This document shows, piece by piece, positions 11,855 to 25,200 of a stretch of DNA of 64,000 bases (position 1 is its first letter; each line of letters opens with the position of its first letter). The position numbers and the translations under genes are program-made. Origin of the DNA: Crossaster papposus (lineage: Eukaryota > Echinodermata > Asteroidea > Velatida > Solasteridae); the NCBI GenBank assembly GCA_037893245.1, contig JBAIAA010000452.1:620001-684000 (forward strand). The letters are read 5' to 3'. Below the pieces are notes generated by a model. That model ran no database searches and had not been told where the DNA came from. It was given only the letters and a program-made list of their open reading frames with translations.

Positions 11855-12405
11855 GGGAAAGAAGTGTGCATAAGAAATATGTAAAGGGAAAGAAGTGTGC
11901 ATAAGAAATATGTAAAGGGAAAGAAGTGTGCATAAGAAATATGTAAAGGGAAAGAAGTGTGCATAAGAAATATGTAAAGGGAAAGAAGTGTGCATAAGAA
12001 ATATGTAAAGGGAAAGAAGTGTGCATAAGAAATATGTAAAGGGAAAGAAGTGTGCATAAGAAATATGTAAAGGGAAAGAAGTGTGCATAAGAAATATGTA
12101 AAGGGAAAGAAGTGTGCATAAGAAATATGTAAAGGGAAAGAAGTGTGCATAAGAAATATGTAAAGGGAAAGAAGTGTGCATAAGAAATATGTAAAGGGAA
12201 AGAAGTGTGCATAAGAAATATGTAAAGGGAAAGAAGTGTGCATAAGAAATATGTAAAGGGAAAGAAGTGTGCATAAGAAATATGTAAAGGGAAAGAAGTG
12301 TGCATAAGAAATATGTAAAGGGAAAGAAGTGTGCATAAGAAATATGTAAAGGGAAAGAAGTGTGCATAAGAAATATGTAAAGGGAAAGAAGTGTGCATAA
12401 GAAAT

Positions 12406-12437
12406 AACATGATGTGGGAACAAGCCCTCGAGTAAAT
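12406..12437 (+). repeat. Insert 7, shortened to 32 bp
   Basis: Begins AACATGATG (three bases lost) and ends CGAGTAAAT (one T lost); CTCGAG is intact. Surrounded by kilobases of identical 31-mers. Confidence 0.93.
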
Positions 12438-15400
12438 ATGTAAAGGGAAAGAAGTGTGCATAAGAAATATGTAAAGGGAAAGAAGTGTGCATAAGAAATA
12501 TGTAAAGGGAAAGAAGTGTGCATAAGAAATATGTAAAGGGAAAGAAGTGTGCATAAGAAATATGTAAAGGGAAAGAAGTGTGCATAAGAAATATGTAAAG
12601 GGAAAGAAGTGTGCATAAGAAATATGTAAAGGGAAAGAAGTGTGCATAAGAAATATGTAAAGGGAAAGAAGTGTGCATAAGAAATATGTAAAGGGAAAGA
12701 AGTGTGCATAAGAAATATGTAAAGGGAAAGAAGTGTGCATAAGAAATATGTAAAGGGAAAGAAGTGTGCATAAGAAATATGTAAAGGGAAAGAAGTGTGC
12801 ATAAGAAATATGTAAAGGGAAAGAAGTGTGCATAAGAAATATGTAAAGGGAAAGAAGTGTGCATAAGAAATATGTAAAGGGAAAGAAGTGTGCATAAGAA
12901 ATATGTAAAGGGAAAGAAGTGTGCATAAGAAATATGTAAAGGGAAAGAAGTGTGCATAAGAAATATGTAAAGGGAAAGAAGTGTGCATAAGAAATATGTA
13001 AAGGGAAAGAAGTGTGCATAAGAAATATGTAAAGGGAAAGAAGTGTGCATAAGAAATATGTAAAGGGAAAGAAGTGTGCATAAGAAATATGTAAAGGGAA
13101 AGAAGTGTGCATAAGAAATATGTAAAGGGAAAGAAGTGTGCATAAGAAATATGTAAAGGGAAAGAAGTGTGCATAAGAAATATGTAAAGGGAAAGAAGTG
13201 TGCATAAGAAATATGTAAAGGGAAAGAAGTGTGCATAAGAAATATGTAAAGGGAAAGAAGTGTGCATAAGAAATATGTAAAGGGAAAGAAGTGTGCATAA
13301 GAAATATGTAAAGGGAAAGAAGTGTGCATAAGAAATATGTAAAGGGAAAGAAGTGTGCATAAGAAATATGTAAAGGGAAAGAAGTGTGCATAAGAAATAT
13401 GTAAAGGGAAAGAAGTGTGCATAAGAAATATGTAAAGGGAAAGAAGTGTGCATAAGAAATATGTAAAGGGAAAGAAGTGTGCATAAGAAATATGTAAAGG
13501 GAAAGAAGTGTGCATAAGAAATATGTAAAGGGAAAGAAGTGTGCATAAGAAATATGTAAAGGGAAAGAAGTGTGCATAAGAAATATGTAAAGGGAAAGAA
13601 GTGTGCATAAGAAATATGTAAAGGGAAAGAAGTGTGCATAAGAAATATGTAAAGGGAAAGAAGTGTGCATAAGAAATATGTAAAGGGAAAGAAGTGTGCA
13701 TAAGAAATATGTAAAGGGAAAGAAGTGTGCATAAGAAATATGTAAAGGGAAAGAAGTGTGCATAAGAAATATGTAAAGGGAAAGAAGTGTGCATAAGAAA
13801 TATGTAAAGGGAAAGAAGTGTGCATAAGAAATATGTAAAGGGAAAGAAGTGTGCATAAGAAATATGTAAAGGGAAAGAAGTGTGCATAAGAAATATGTAA
13901 AGGGAAAGAAGTGTGCATAAGAAATATGTAAAGGGAAAGAAGTGTGCATAAGAAATATGTAAAGGGAAAGAAGTGTGCATAAGAAATATGTAAAGGGAAA
14001 GAAGTGTGCATAAGAAATATGTAAAGGGAAAGAAGTGTGCATAAGAAATATGTAAAGGGAAAGAAGTGTGCATAAGAAATATGTAAAGGGAAAGAAGTGT
14101 GCATAAGAAATATGTAAAGGGAAAGAAGTGTGCATAAGAAATATGTAAAGGGAAAGAAGTGTGCATAAGAAATATGTAAAGGGAAAGAAGTGTGCATAAG
14201 AAATATGTAAAGGGAAAGAAGTGTGCATAAGAAATATGTAAAGGGAAAGAAGTGTGCATAAGAAATATGTAAAGGGAAAGAAGTGTGCATAAGAAATATG
14301 TAAAGGGAAAGAAGTGTGCATAAGAAATATGTAAAGGGAAAGAAGTGTGCATAAGAAATATGTAAAGGGAAAGAAGTGTGCATAAGAAATATGTAAAGGG
14401 AAAGAAGTGTGCATAAGAAATATGTAAAGGGAAAGAAGTGTGCATAAGAAATATGTAAAGGGAAAGAAGTGTGCATAAGAAATATGTAAAGGGAAAGAAG
14501 TGTGCATAAGAAATATGTAAAGGGAAAGAAGTGTGCATAAGAAATATGTAAAGGGAAAGAAGTGTGCATAAGAAATATGTAAAGGGAAAGAAGTGTGCAT
14601 AAGAAATATGTAAAGGGAAAGAAGTGTGCATAAGAAATATGTAAAGGGAAAGAAGTGTGCATAAGAAATATGTAAAGGGAAAGAAGTGTGCATAAGAAAT
14701 ATGTAAAGGGAAAGAAGTGTGCATAAGAAATATGTAAAGGGAAAGAAGTGTGCATAAGAAATATGTAAAGGGAAAGAAGTGTGCATAAGAAATATGTAAA
14801 GGGAAAGAAGTGTGCATAAGAAATATGTAAAGGGAAAGAAGTGTGCATAAGAAATATGTAAAGGGAAAGAAGTGTGCATAAGAAATATGTAAAGGGAAAG
14901 AAGTGTGCATAAGAAATATGTAAAGGGAAAGAAGTGTGCATAAGAAATATGTAAAGGGAAAGAAGTGTGCATAAGAAATATGTAAAGGGAAAGAAGTGTG
15001 CATAAGAAATATGTAAAGGGAAAGAAGTGTGCATAAGAAATATGTAAAGGGAAAGAAGTGTGCATAAGAAATATGTAAAGGGAAAGAAGTGTGCATAAGA
15101 AATATGTAAAGGGAAAGAAGTGTGCATAAGAAATATGTAAAGGGAAAGAAGTGTGCATAAGAAATATGTAAAGGGAAAGAAGTGTGCATAAGAAATATGT
15201 AAAGGGAAAGAAGTGTGCATAAGAAATATGTAAAGGGAAAGAAGTGTGCATAAGAAATATGTAAAGGGAAAGAAGTGTGCATAAGAAATATGTAAAGGGA
15301 AAGAAGTGTGCATAAGAAATATGTAAAGGGAAAGAAGTGTGCATAAGAAATATGTAAAGGGAAAGAAGTGTGCATAAGAAATATGTAAAGGGAAAGAAGT

Positions 15401-18400
15401 GTGCATAAGAAATATGTAAAGGGAAAGAAGTGTGCATAAGAAATATGTAAAGGGAAAGAAGTGTGCATAAGAAATATGTAAAGGGAAAGAAGTGTGCATA
15501 AGAAATATGTAAAGGGAAAGAAGTGTGCATAAGAAATATGTAAAGGGAAAGAAGTGTGCATAAGAAATATGTAAAGGGAAAGAAGTGTGCATAAGAAATA
15601 TGTAAAGGGAAAGAAGTGTGCATAAGAAATATGTAAAGGGAAAGAAGTGTGCATAAGAAATATGTAAAGGGAAAGAAGTGTGCATAAGAAATATGTAAAG
15701 GGAAAGAAGTGTGCATAAGAAATATGTAAAGGGAAAGAAGTGTGCATAAGAAATATGTAAAGGGAAAGAAGTGTGCATAAGAAATATGTAAAGGGAAAGA
15801 AGTGTGCATAAGAAATATGTAAAGGGAAAGAAGTGTGCATAAGAAATATGTAAAGGGAAAGAAGTGTGCATAAGAAATATGTAAAGGGAAAGAAGTGTGC
15901 ATAAGAAATATGTAAAGGGAAAGAAGTGTGCATAAGAAATATGTAAAGGGAAAGAAGTGTGCATAAGAAATATGTAAAGGGAAAGAAGTGTGCATAAGAA
16001 ATATGTAAAGGGAAAGAAGTGTGCATAAGAAATATGTAAAGGGAAAGAAGTGTGCATAAGAAATATGTAAAGGGAAAGAAGTGTGCATAAGAAATATGTA
16101 AAGGGAAAGAAGTGTGCATAAGAAATATGTAAAGGGAAAGAAGTGTGCATAAGAAATATGTAAAGGGAAAGAAGTGTGCATAAGAAATATGTAAAGGGAA
16201 AGAAGTGTGCATAAGAAATATGTAAAGGGAAAGAAGTGTGCATAAGAAATATGTAAAGGGAAAGAAGTGTGCATAAGAAATATGTAAAGGGAAAGAAGTG
16301 TGCATAAGAAATATGTAAAGGGAAAGAAGTGTGCATAAGAAATATGTAAAGGGAAAGAAGTGTGCATAAGAAATATGTAAAGGGAAAGAAGTGTGCATAA
16401 GAAATATGTAAAGGGAAAGAAGTGTGCATAAGAAATATGTAAAGGGAAAGAAGTGTGCATAAGAAATATGTAAAGGGAAAGAAGTGTGCATAAGAAATAT
16501 GTAAAGGGAAAGAAGTGTGCATAAGAAATATGTAAAGGGAAAGAAGTGTGCATAAGAAATATGTAAAGGGAAAGAAGTGTGCATAAGAAATATGTAAAGG
16601 GAAAGAAGTGTGCATAAGAAATATGTAAAGGGAAAGAAGTGTGCATAAGAAATATGTAAAGGGAAAGAAGTGTGCATAAGAAATATGTAAAGGGAAAGAA
16701 GTGTGCATAAGAAATATGTAAAGGGAAAGAAGTGTGCATAAGAAATATGTAAAGGGAAAGAAGTGTGCATAAGAAATATGTAAAGGGAAAGAAGTGTGCA
16801 TAAGAAATATGTAAAGGGAAAGAAGTGTGCATAAGAAATATGTAAAGGGAAAGAAGTGTGCATAAGAAATATGTAAAGGGAAAGAAGTGTGCATAAGAAA
16901 TATGTAAAGGGAAAGAAGTGTGCATAAGAAATATGTAAAGGGAAAGAAGTGTGCATAAGAAATATGTAAAGGGAAAGAAGTGTGCATAAGAAATATGTAA
17001 AGGGAAAGAAGTGTGCATAAGAAATATGTAAAGGGAAAGAAGTGTGCATAAGAAATATGTAAAGGGAAAGAAGTGTGCATAAGAAATATGTAAAGGGAAA
17101 GAAGTGTGCATAAGAAATATGTAAAGGGAAAGAAGTGTGCATAAGAAATATGTAAAGGGAAAGAAGTGTGCATAAGAAATATGTAAAGGGAAAGAAGTGT
17201 GCATAAGAAATATGTAAAGGGAAAGAAGTGTGCATAAGAAATATGTAAAGGGAAAGAAGTGTGCATAAGAAATATGTAAAGGGAAAGAAGTGTGCATAAG
17301 AAATATGTAAAGGGAAAGAAGTGTGCATAAGAAATATGTAAAGGGAAAGAAGTGTGCATAAGAAATATGTAAAGGGAAAGAAGTGTGCATAAGAAATATG
17401 TAAAGGGAAAGAAGTGTGCATAAGAAATATGTAAAGGGAAAGAAGTGTGCATAAGAAATATGTAAAGGGAAAGAAGTGTGCATAAGAAATATGTAAAGGG
17501 AAAGAAGTGTGCATAAGAAATATGTAAAGGGAAAGAAGTGTGCATAAGAAATATGTAAAGGGAAAGAAGTGTGCATAAGAAATATGTAAAGGGAAAGAAG
17601 TGTGCATAAGAAATATGTAAAGGGAAAGAAGTGTGCATAAGAAATATGTAAAGGGAAAGAAGTGTGCATAAGAAATATGTAAAGGGAAAGAAGTGTGCAT
17701 AAGAAATATGTAAAGGGAAAGAAGTGTGCATAAGAAATATGTAAAGGGAAAGAAGTGTGCATAAGAAATATGTAAAGGGAAAGAAGTGTGCATAAGAAAT
17801 ATGTAAAGGGAAAGAAGTGTGCATAAGAAATATGTAAAGGGAAAGAAGTGTGCATAAGAAATATGTAAAGGGAAAGAAGTGTGCATAAGAAATATGTAAA
17901 GGGAAAGAAGTGTGCATAAGAAATATGTAAAGGGAAAGAAGTGTGCATAAGAAATATGTAAAGGGAAAGAAGTGTGCATAAGAAATATGTAAAGGGAAAG
18001 AAGTGTGCATAAGAAATATGTAAAGGGAAAGAAGTGTGCATAAGAAATATGTAAAGGGAAAGAAGTGTGCATAAGAAATATGTAAAGGGAAAGAAGTGTG
18101 CATAAGAAATATGTAAAGGGAAAGAAGTGTGCATAAGAAATATGTAAAGGGAAAGAAGTGTGCATAAGAAATATGTAAAGGGAAAGAAGTGTGCATAAGA
18201 AATATGTAAAGGGAAAGAAGTGTGCATAAGAAATATGTAAAGGGAAAGAAGTGTGCATAAGAAATATGTAAAGGGAAAGAAGTGTGCATAAGAAATATGT
18301 AAAGGGAAAGAAGTGTGCATAAGAAATATGTAAAGGGAAAGAAGTGTGCATAAGAAATATGTAAAGGGAAAGAAGTGTGCATAAGAAATATGTAAAGGGA

Positions 18401-21279
18401 AAGAAGTGTGCATAAGAAATATGTAAAGGGAAAGAAGTGTGCATAAGAAATATGTAAAGGGAAAGAAGTGTGCATAAGAAATATGTAAAGGGAAAGAAGT
18501 GTGCATAAGAAATATGTAAAGGGAAAGAAGTGTGCATAAGAAATATGTAAAGGGAAAGAAGTGTGCATAAGAAATATGTAAAGGGAAAGAAGTGTGCATA
18601 AGAAATATGTAAAGGGAAAGAAGTGTGCATAAGAAATATGTAAAGGGAAAGAAGTGTGCATAAGAAATATGTAAAGGGAAAGAAGTGTGCATAAGAAATA
18701 TGTAAAGGGAAAGAAGTGTGCATAAGAAATATGTAAAGGGAAAGAAGTGTGCATAAGAAATATGTAAAGGGAAAGAAGTGTGCATAAGAAATATGTAAAG
18801 GGAAAGAAGTGTGCATAAGAAATATGTAAAGGGAAAGAAGTGTGCATAAGAAATATGTAAAGGGAAAGAAGTGTGCATAAGAAATATGTAAAGGGAAAGA
18901 AGTGTGCATAAGAAATATGTAAAGGGAAAGAAGTGTGCATAAGAAATATGTAAAGGGAAAGAAGTGTGCATAAGAAATATGTAAAGGGAAAGAAGTGTGC
19001 ATAAGAAATATGTAAAGGGAAAGAAGTGTGCATAAGAAATATGTAAAGGGAAAGAAGTGTGCATAAGAAATATGTAAAGGGAAAGAAGTGTGCATAAGAA
19101 ATATGTAAAGGGAAAGAAGTGTGCATAAGAAATATGTAAAGGGAAAGAAGTGTGCATAAGAAATATGTAAAGGGAAAGAAGTGTGCATAAGAAATATGTA
19201 AAGGGAAAGAAGTGTGCATAAGAAATATGTAAAGGGAAAGAAGTGTGCATAAGAAATATGTAAAGGGAAAGAAGTGTGCATAAGAAATATGTAAAGGGAA
19301 AGAAGTGTGCATAAGAAATATGTAAAGGGAAAGAAGTGTGCATAAGAAATATGTAAAGGGAAAGAAGTGTGCATAAGAAATATGTAAAGGGAAAGAAGTG
19401 TGCATAAGAAATATGTAAAGGGAAAGAAGTGTGCATAAGAAATATGTAAAGGGAAAGAAGTGTGCATAAGAAATATGTAAAGGGAAAGAAGTGTGCATAA
19501 GAAATATGTAAAGGGAAAGAAGTGTGCATAAGAAATATGTAAAGGGAAAGAAGTGTGCATAAGAAATATGTAAAGGGAAAGAAGTGTGCATAAGAAATAT
19601 GTAAAGGGAAAGAAGTGTGCATAAGAAATATGTAAAGGGAAAGAAGTGTGCATAAGAAATATGTAAAGGGAAAGAAGTGTGCATAAGAAATATGTAAAGG
19701 GAAAGAAGTGTGCATAAGAAATATGTAAAGGGAAAGAAGTGTGCATAAGAAATATGTAAAGGGAAAGAAGTGTGCATAAGAAATATGTAAAGGGAAAGAA
19801 GTGTGCATAAGAAATATGTAAAGGGAAAGAAGTGTGCATAAGAAATATGTAAAGGGAAAGAAGTGTGCATAAGAAATATGTAAAGGGAAAGAAGTGTGCA
19901 TAAGAAATATGTAAAGGGAAAGAAGTGTGCATAAGAAATATGTAAAGGGAAAGAAGTGTGCATAAGAAATATGTAAAGGGAAAGAAGTGTGCATAAGAAA
20001 TATGTAAAGGGAAAGAAGTGTGCATAAGAAATATGTAAAGGGAAAGAAGTGTGCATAAGAAATATGTAAAGGGAAAGAAGTGTGCATAAGAAATATGTAA
20101 AGGGAAAGAAGTGTGCATAAGAAATATGTAAAGGGAAAGAAGTGTGCATAAGAAATATGTAAAGGGAAAGAAGTGTGCATAAGAAATATGTAAAGGGAAA
20201 GAAGTGTGCATAAGAAATATGTAAAGGGAAAGAAGTGTGCATAAGAAATATGTAAAGGGAAAGAAGTGTGCATAAGAAATATGTAAAGGGAAAGAAGTGT
20301 GCATAAGAAATATGTAAAGGGAAAGAAGTGTGCATAAGAAATATGTAAAGGGAAAGAAGTGTGCATAAGAAATATGTAAAGGGAAAGAAGTGTGCATAAG
20401 AAATATGTAAAGGGAAAGAAGTGTGCATAAGAAATATGTAAAGGGAAAGAAGTGTGCATAAGAAATATGTAAAGGGAAAGAAGTGTGCATAAGAAATATG
20501 TAAAGGGAAAGAAGTGTGCATAAGAAATATGTAAAGGGAAAGAAGTGTGCATAAGAAATATGTAAAGGGAAAGAAGTGTGCATAAGAAATATGTAAAGGG
20601 AAAGAAGTGTGCATAAGAAATATGTAAAGGGAAAGAAGTGTGCATAAGAAATATGTAAAGGGAAAGAAGTGTGCATAAGAAATATGTAAAGGGAAAGAAG
20701 TGTGCATAAGAAATATGTAAAGGGAAAGAAGTGTGCATAAGAAATATGTAAAGGGAAAGAAGTGTGCATAAGAAATATGTAAAGGGAAAGAAGTGTGCAT
20801 AAGAAATATGTAAAGGGAAAGAAGTGTGCATAAGAAATATGTAAAGGGAAAGAAGTGTGCATAAGAAATATGTAAAGGGAAAGAAGTGTGCATAAGAAAT
20901 ATGTAAAGGGAAAGAAGTGTGCATAAGAAATATGTAAAGGGAAAGAAGTGTGCATAAGAAATATGTAAAGGGAAAGAAGTGTGCATAAGAAATATGTAAA
21001 GGGAAAGAAGTGTGCATAAGAAATATGTAAAGGGAAAGAAGTGTGCATAAGAAATATGTAAAGGGAAAGAAGTGTGCATAAGAAATATGTAAAGGGAAAG
21101 AAGTGTGCATAAGAAATATGTAAAGGGAAAGAAGTGTGCATAAGAAATATGTAAAGGGAAAGAAGTGTGCATAAGAAATATGTAAAGGGAAAGAAGTGTG
21201 CATAAGAAATATGTAAAGGGAAAGAAGTGTGCATAAGAAATATGTAAAGGGAAAGAAGTGTGCATAAGAAATATGTAAA

Positions 21280-21323
21280 GGAAGAAGTGAAGAATAAGAA
21301 AGTGTGCATAAGAAATATGTAAA
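21280..21323 (+). repeat. Rearranged double monomer (44 bp instead of 62)
   Basis: Contains GGAAGAAGTGAAGAATAAG followed by AAAGTGTGCATAAG. It is best explained as two units that together lost 18 bp, including TGCAT after GAAGTG. The same GAAGTG-to-AAGAA junction is seen in the damaged unit at 30531. Confidence 0.8.
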
Positions 21324-21564
21324 GGGAAAGAAGTGTGCATAAGAAATATGTAAAGGGAAAGAAGTGTGCATAAGAAATATGTAAAGGGAAAGAAGTGTGC
21401 ATAAGAAATATGTAAAGGGAAAGAAGTGTGCATAAGAAATATGTAAAGGGAAAGAAGTGTGCATAAGAAATATGTAAAGGGAAAGAAGTGTGCATAAGAA
21501 ATATGTAAAGGGAAAGAAGTGTGCATAAGAAATATGTAAAGGGAAAGAAGTGTGCATAAGAAAT

Positions 21565-21599
21565 AAACACATGATGTGGGAACAAGCCTCGAGTTAAAT
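21565..21599 (+). repeat. Insert 8, 35 bp
   Basis: One C lost in the C-run (AAGCCTCGAG). It stands 221 bp before another damaged insert. Confidence 0.93.
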
Positions 21600-21785
21600 A
21601 TGTAAAGGGAAAGAAGTGTGCATAAGAAATATGTAAAGGGAAAGAAGTGTGCATAAGAAATATGTAAAGGGAAAGAAGTGTGCATAAGAAATATGTAAAG
21701 GGAAAGAAGTGTGCATAAGAAATATGTAAAGGGAAAGAAGTGTGCATAAGAAATATGTAAAGGGAAAGAAGTGTGCATAAGAAAT

Positions 21786-21819
21786 AAACAATGATGTCGG
21801 GACAAGCCTCGAGTTAAAT
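21786..21819 (+). repeat. Insert 9, 34 bp and divergent
   Basis: Reads AAACAATGATGTCGGGACAAGC, with losses in CACATG and the C-run and changes in GTGGGAAC. The most altered of the near-full-length inserts, followed directly by a damaged 31-mer. Confidence 0.92.
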
Positions 21820-21826
21820 ATGTAAA

Positions 21827-21856
21827 GGGAAAAAGTGTGCATAAGAAATAAGTAAA
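21827..21856 (+). repeat. Damaged monomer just after a variant insert
   Basis: Reads GGGAAAAAGTGTGC (one G lost) and ends AAATAAGTAAA (T to A). It directly follows the degraded insert at 21786-21819. Confidence 0.85.
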
Positions 21857-22042
21857 GGGAAAGAAGTGTGCATAAGAAATATGTAAAGGGAAAGAAGTGT
21901 GCATAAGAAATATGTAAAGGGAAAGAAGTGTGCATAAGAAATATGTAAAGGGAAAGAAGTGTGCATAAGAAATATGTAAAGGGAAAGAAGTGTGCATAAG
22001 AAATATGTAAAGGGAAAGAAGTGTGCATAAGAAATATGTAAA

Positions 22043-22074
22043 GGAGAAAGAAGTGTGCATAAGAAATATGTAAA
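22043..22074 (+). repeat. 32-bp monomer with an extra A in the G-run
   Basis: The unit starts GGAGAAAGAAG, a one-base gain; its neighbours are canonical. Confidence 0.85.
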
Positions 22075-22260
22075 GGGAAAGAAGTGTGCATAAGAAATAT
22101 GTAAAGGGAAAGAAGTGTGCATAAGAAATATGTAAAGGGAAAGAAGTGTGCATAAGAAATATGTAAAGGGAAAGAAGTGTGCATAAGAAATATGTAAAGG
22201 GAAAGAAGTGTGCATAAGAAATATGTAAAGGGAAAGAAGTGTGCATAAGAAATATGTAAA

Positions 22261-22292
22261 GGGAAAGAAGTGTGCATAGAGAAATATGTAAA
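22261..22292 (+). repeat. 32-bp monomer with an extra base in GCATAAG
   Basis: Reads TGTGCATAGAGAAAT where TGTGCATAAGAAAT is expected, a one-base gain. About 7 kb of unbroken canonical units follows. Confidence 0.85.
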
Positions 22293-25200
22293 GGGAAAGA
22301 AGTGTGCATAAGAAATATGTAAAGGGAAAGAAGTGTGCATAAGAAATATGTAAAGGGAAAGAAGTGTGCATAAGAAATATGTAAAGGGAAAGAAGTGTGC
22401 ATAAGAAATATGTAAAGGGAAAGAAGTGTGCATAAGAAATATGTAAAGGGAAAGAAGTGTGCATAAGAAATATGTAAAGGGAAAGAAGTGTGCATAAGAA
22501 ATATGTAAAGGGAAAGAAGTGTGCATAAGAAATATGTAAAGGGAAAGAAGTGTGCATAAGAAATATGTAAAGGGAAAGAAGTGTGCATAAGAAATATGTA
22601 AAGGGAAAGAAGTGTGCATAAGAAATATGTAAAGGGAAAGAAGTGTGCATAAGAAATATGTAAAGGGAAAGAAGTGTGCATAAGAAATATGTAAAGGGAA
22701 AGAAGTGTGCATAAGAAATATGTAAAGGGAAAGAAGTGTGCATAAGAAATATGTAAAGGGAAAGAAGTGTGCATAAGAAATATGTAAAGGGAAAGAAGTG
22801 TGCATAAGAAATATGTAAAGGGAAAGAAGTGTGCATAAGAAATATGTAAAGGGAAAGAAGTGTGCATAAGAAATATGTAAAGGGAAAGAAGTGTGCATAA
22901 GAAATATGTAAAGGGAAAGAAGTGTGCATAAGAAATATGTAAAGGGAAAGAAGTGTGCATAAGAAATATGTAAAGGGAAAGAAGTGTGCATAAGAAATAT
23001 GTAAAGGGAAAGAAGTGTGCATAAGAAATATGTAAAGGGAAAGAAGTGTGCATAAGAAATATGTAAAGGGAAAGAAGTGTGCATAAGAAATATGTAAAGG
23101 GAAAGAAGTGTGCATAAGAAATATGTAAAGGGAAAGAAGTGTGCATAAGAAATATGTAAAGGGAAAGAAGTGTGCATAAGAAATATGTAAAGGGAAAGAA
23201 GTGTGCATAAGAAATATGTAAAGGGAAAGAAGTGTGCATAAGAAATATGTAAAGGGAAAGAAGTGTGCATAAGAAATATGTAAAGGGAAAGAAGTGTGCA
23301 TAAGAAATATGTAAAGGGAAAGAAGTGTGCATAAGAAATATGTAAAGGGAAAGAAGTGTGCATAAGAAATATGTAAAGGGAAAGAAGTGTGCATAAGAAA
23401 TATGTAAAGGGAAAGAAGTGTGCATAAGAAATATGTAAAGGGAAAGAAGTGTGCATAAGAAATATGTAAAGGGAAAGAAGTGTGCATAAGAAATATGTAA
23501 AGGGAAAGAAGTGTGCATAAGAAATATGTAAAGGGAAAGAAGTGTGCATAAGAAATATGTAAAGGGAAAGAAGTGTGCATAAGAAATATGTAAAGGGAAA
23601 GAAGTGTGCATAAGAAATATGTAAAGGGAAAGAAGTGTGCATAAGAAATATGTAAAGGGAAAGAAGTGTGCATAAGAAATATGTAAAGGGAAAGAAGTGT
23701 GCATAAGAAATATGTAAAGGGAAAGAAGTGTGCATAAGAAATATGTAAAGGGAAAGAAGTGTGCATAAGAAATATGTAAAGGGAAAGAAGTGTGCATAAG
23801 AAATATGTAAAGGGAAAGAAGTGTGCATAAGAAATATGTAAAGGGAAAGAAGTGTGCATAAGAAATATGTAAAGGGAAAGAAGTGTGCATAAGAAATATG
23901 TAAAGGGAAAGAAGTGTGCATAAGAAATATGTAAAGGGAAAGAAGTGTGCATAAGAAATATGTAAAGGGAAAGAAGTGTGCATAAGAAATATGTAAAGGG
24001 AAAGAAGTGTGCATAAGAAATATGTAAAGGGAAAGAAGTGTGCATAAGAAATATGTAAAGGGAAAGAAGTGTGCATAAGAAATATGTAAAGGGAAAGAAG
24101 TGTGCATAAGAAATATGTAAAGGGAAAGAAGTGTGCATAAGAAATATGTAAAGGGAAAGAAGTGTGCATAAGAAATATGTAAAGGGAAAGAAGTGTGCAT
24201 AAGAAATATGTAAAGGGAAAGAAGTGTGCATAAGAAATATGTAAAGGGAAAGAAGTGTGCATAAGAAATATGTAAAGGGAAAGAAGTGTGCATAAGAAAT
24301 ATGTAAAGGGAAAGAAGTGTGCATAAGAAATATGTAAAGGGAAAGAAGTGTGCATAAGAAATATGTAAAGGGAAAGAAGTGTGCATAAGAAATATGTAAA
24401 GGGAAAGAAGTGTGCATAAGAAATATGTAAAGGGAAAGAAGTGTGCATAAGAAATATGTAAAGGGAAAGAAGTGTGCATAAGAAATATGTAAAGGGAAAG
24501 AAGTGTGCATAAGAAATATGTAAAGGGAAAGAAGTGTGCATAAGAAATATGTAAAGGGAAAGAAGTGTGCATAAGAAATATGTAAAGGGAAAGAAGTGTG
24601 CATAAGAAATATGTAAAGGGAAAGAAGTGTGCATAAGAAATATGTAAAGGGAAAGAAGTGTGCATAAGAAATATGTAAAGGGAAAGAAGTGTGCATAAGA
24701 AATATGTAAAGGGAAAGAAGTGTGCATAAGAAATATGTAAAGGGAAAGAAGTGTGCATAAGAAATATGTAAAGGGAAAGAAGTGTGCATAAGAAATATGT
24801 AAAGGGAAAGAAGTGTGCATAAGAAATATGTAAAGGGAAAGAAGTGTGCATAAGAAATATGTAAAGGGAAAGAAGTGTGCATAAGAAATATGTAAAGGGA
24901 AAGAAGTGTGCATAAGAAATATGTAAAGGGAAAGAAGTGTGCATAAGAAATATGTAAAGGGAAAGAAGTGTGCATAAGAAATATGTAAAGGGAAAGAAGT
25001 GTGCATAAGAAATATGTAAAGGGAAAGAAGTGTGCATAAGAAATATGTAAAGGGAAAGAAGTGTGCATAAGAAATATGTAAAGGGAAAGAAGTGTGCATA
25101 AGAAATATGTAAAGGGAAAGAAGTGTGCATAAGAAATATGTAAAGGGAAAGAAGTGTGCATAAGAAATATGTAAAGGGAAAGAAGTGTGCATAAGAAATA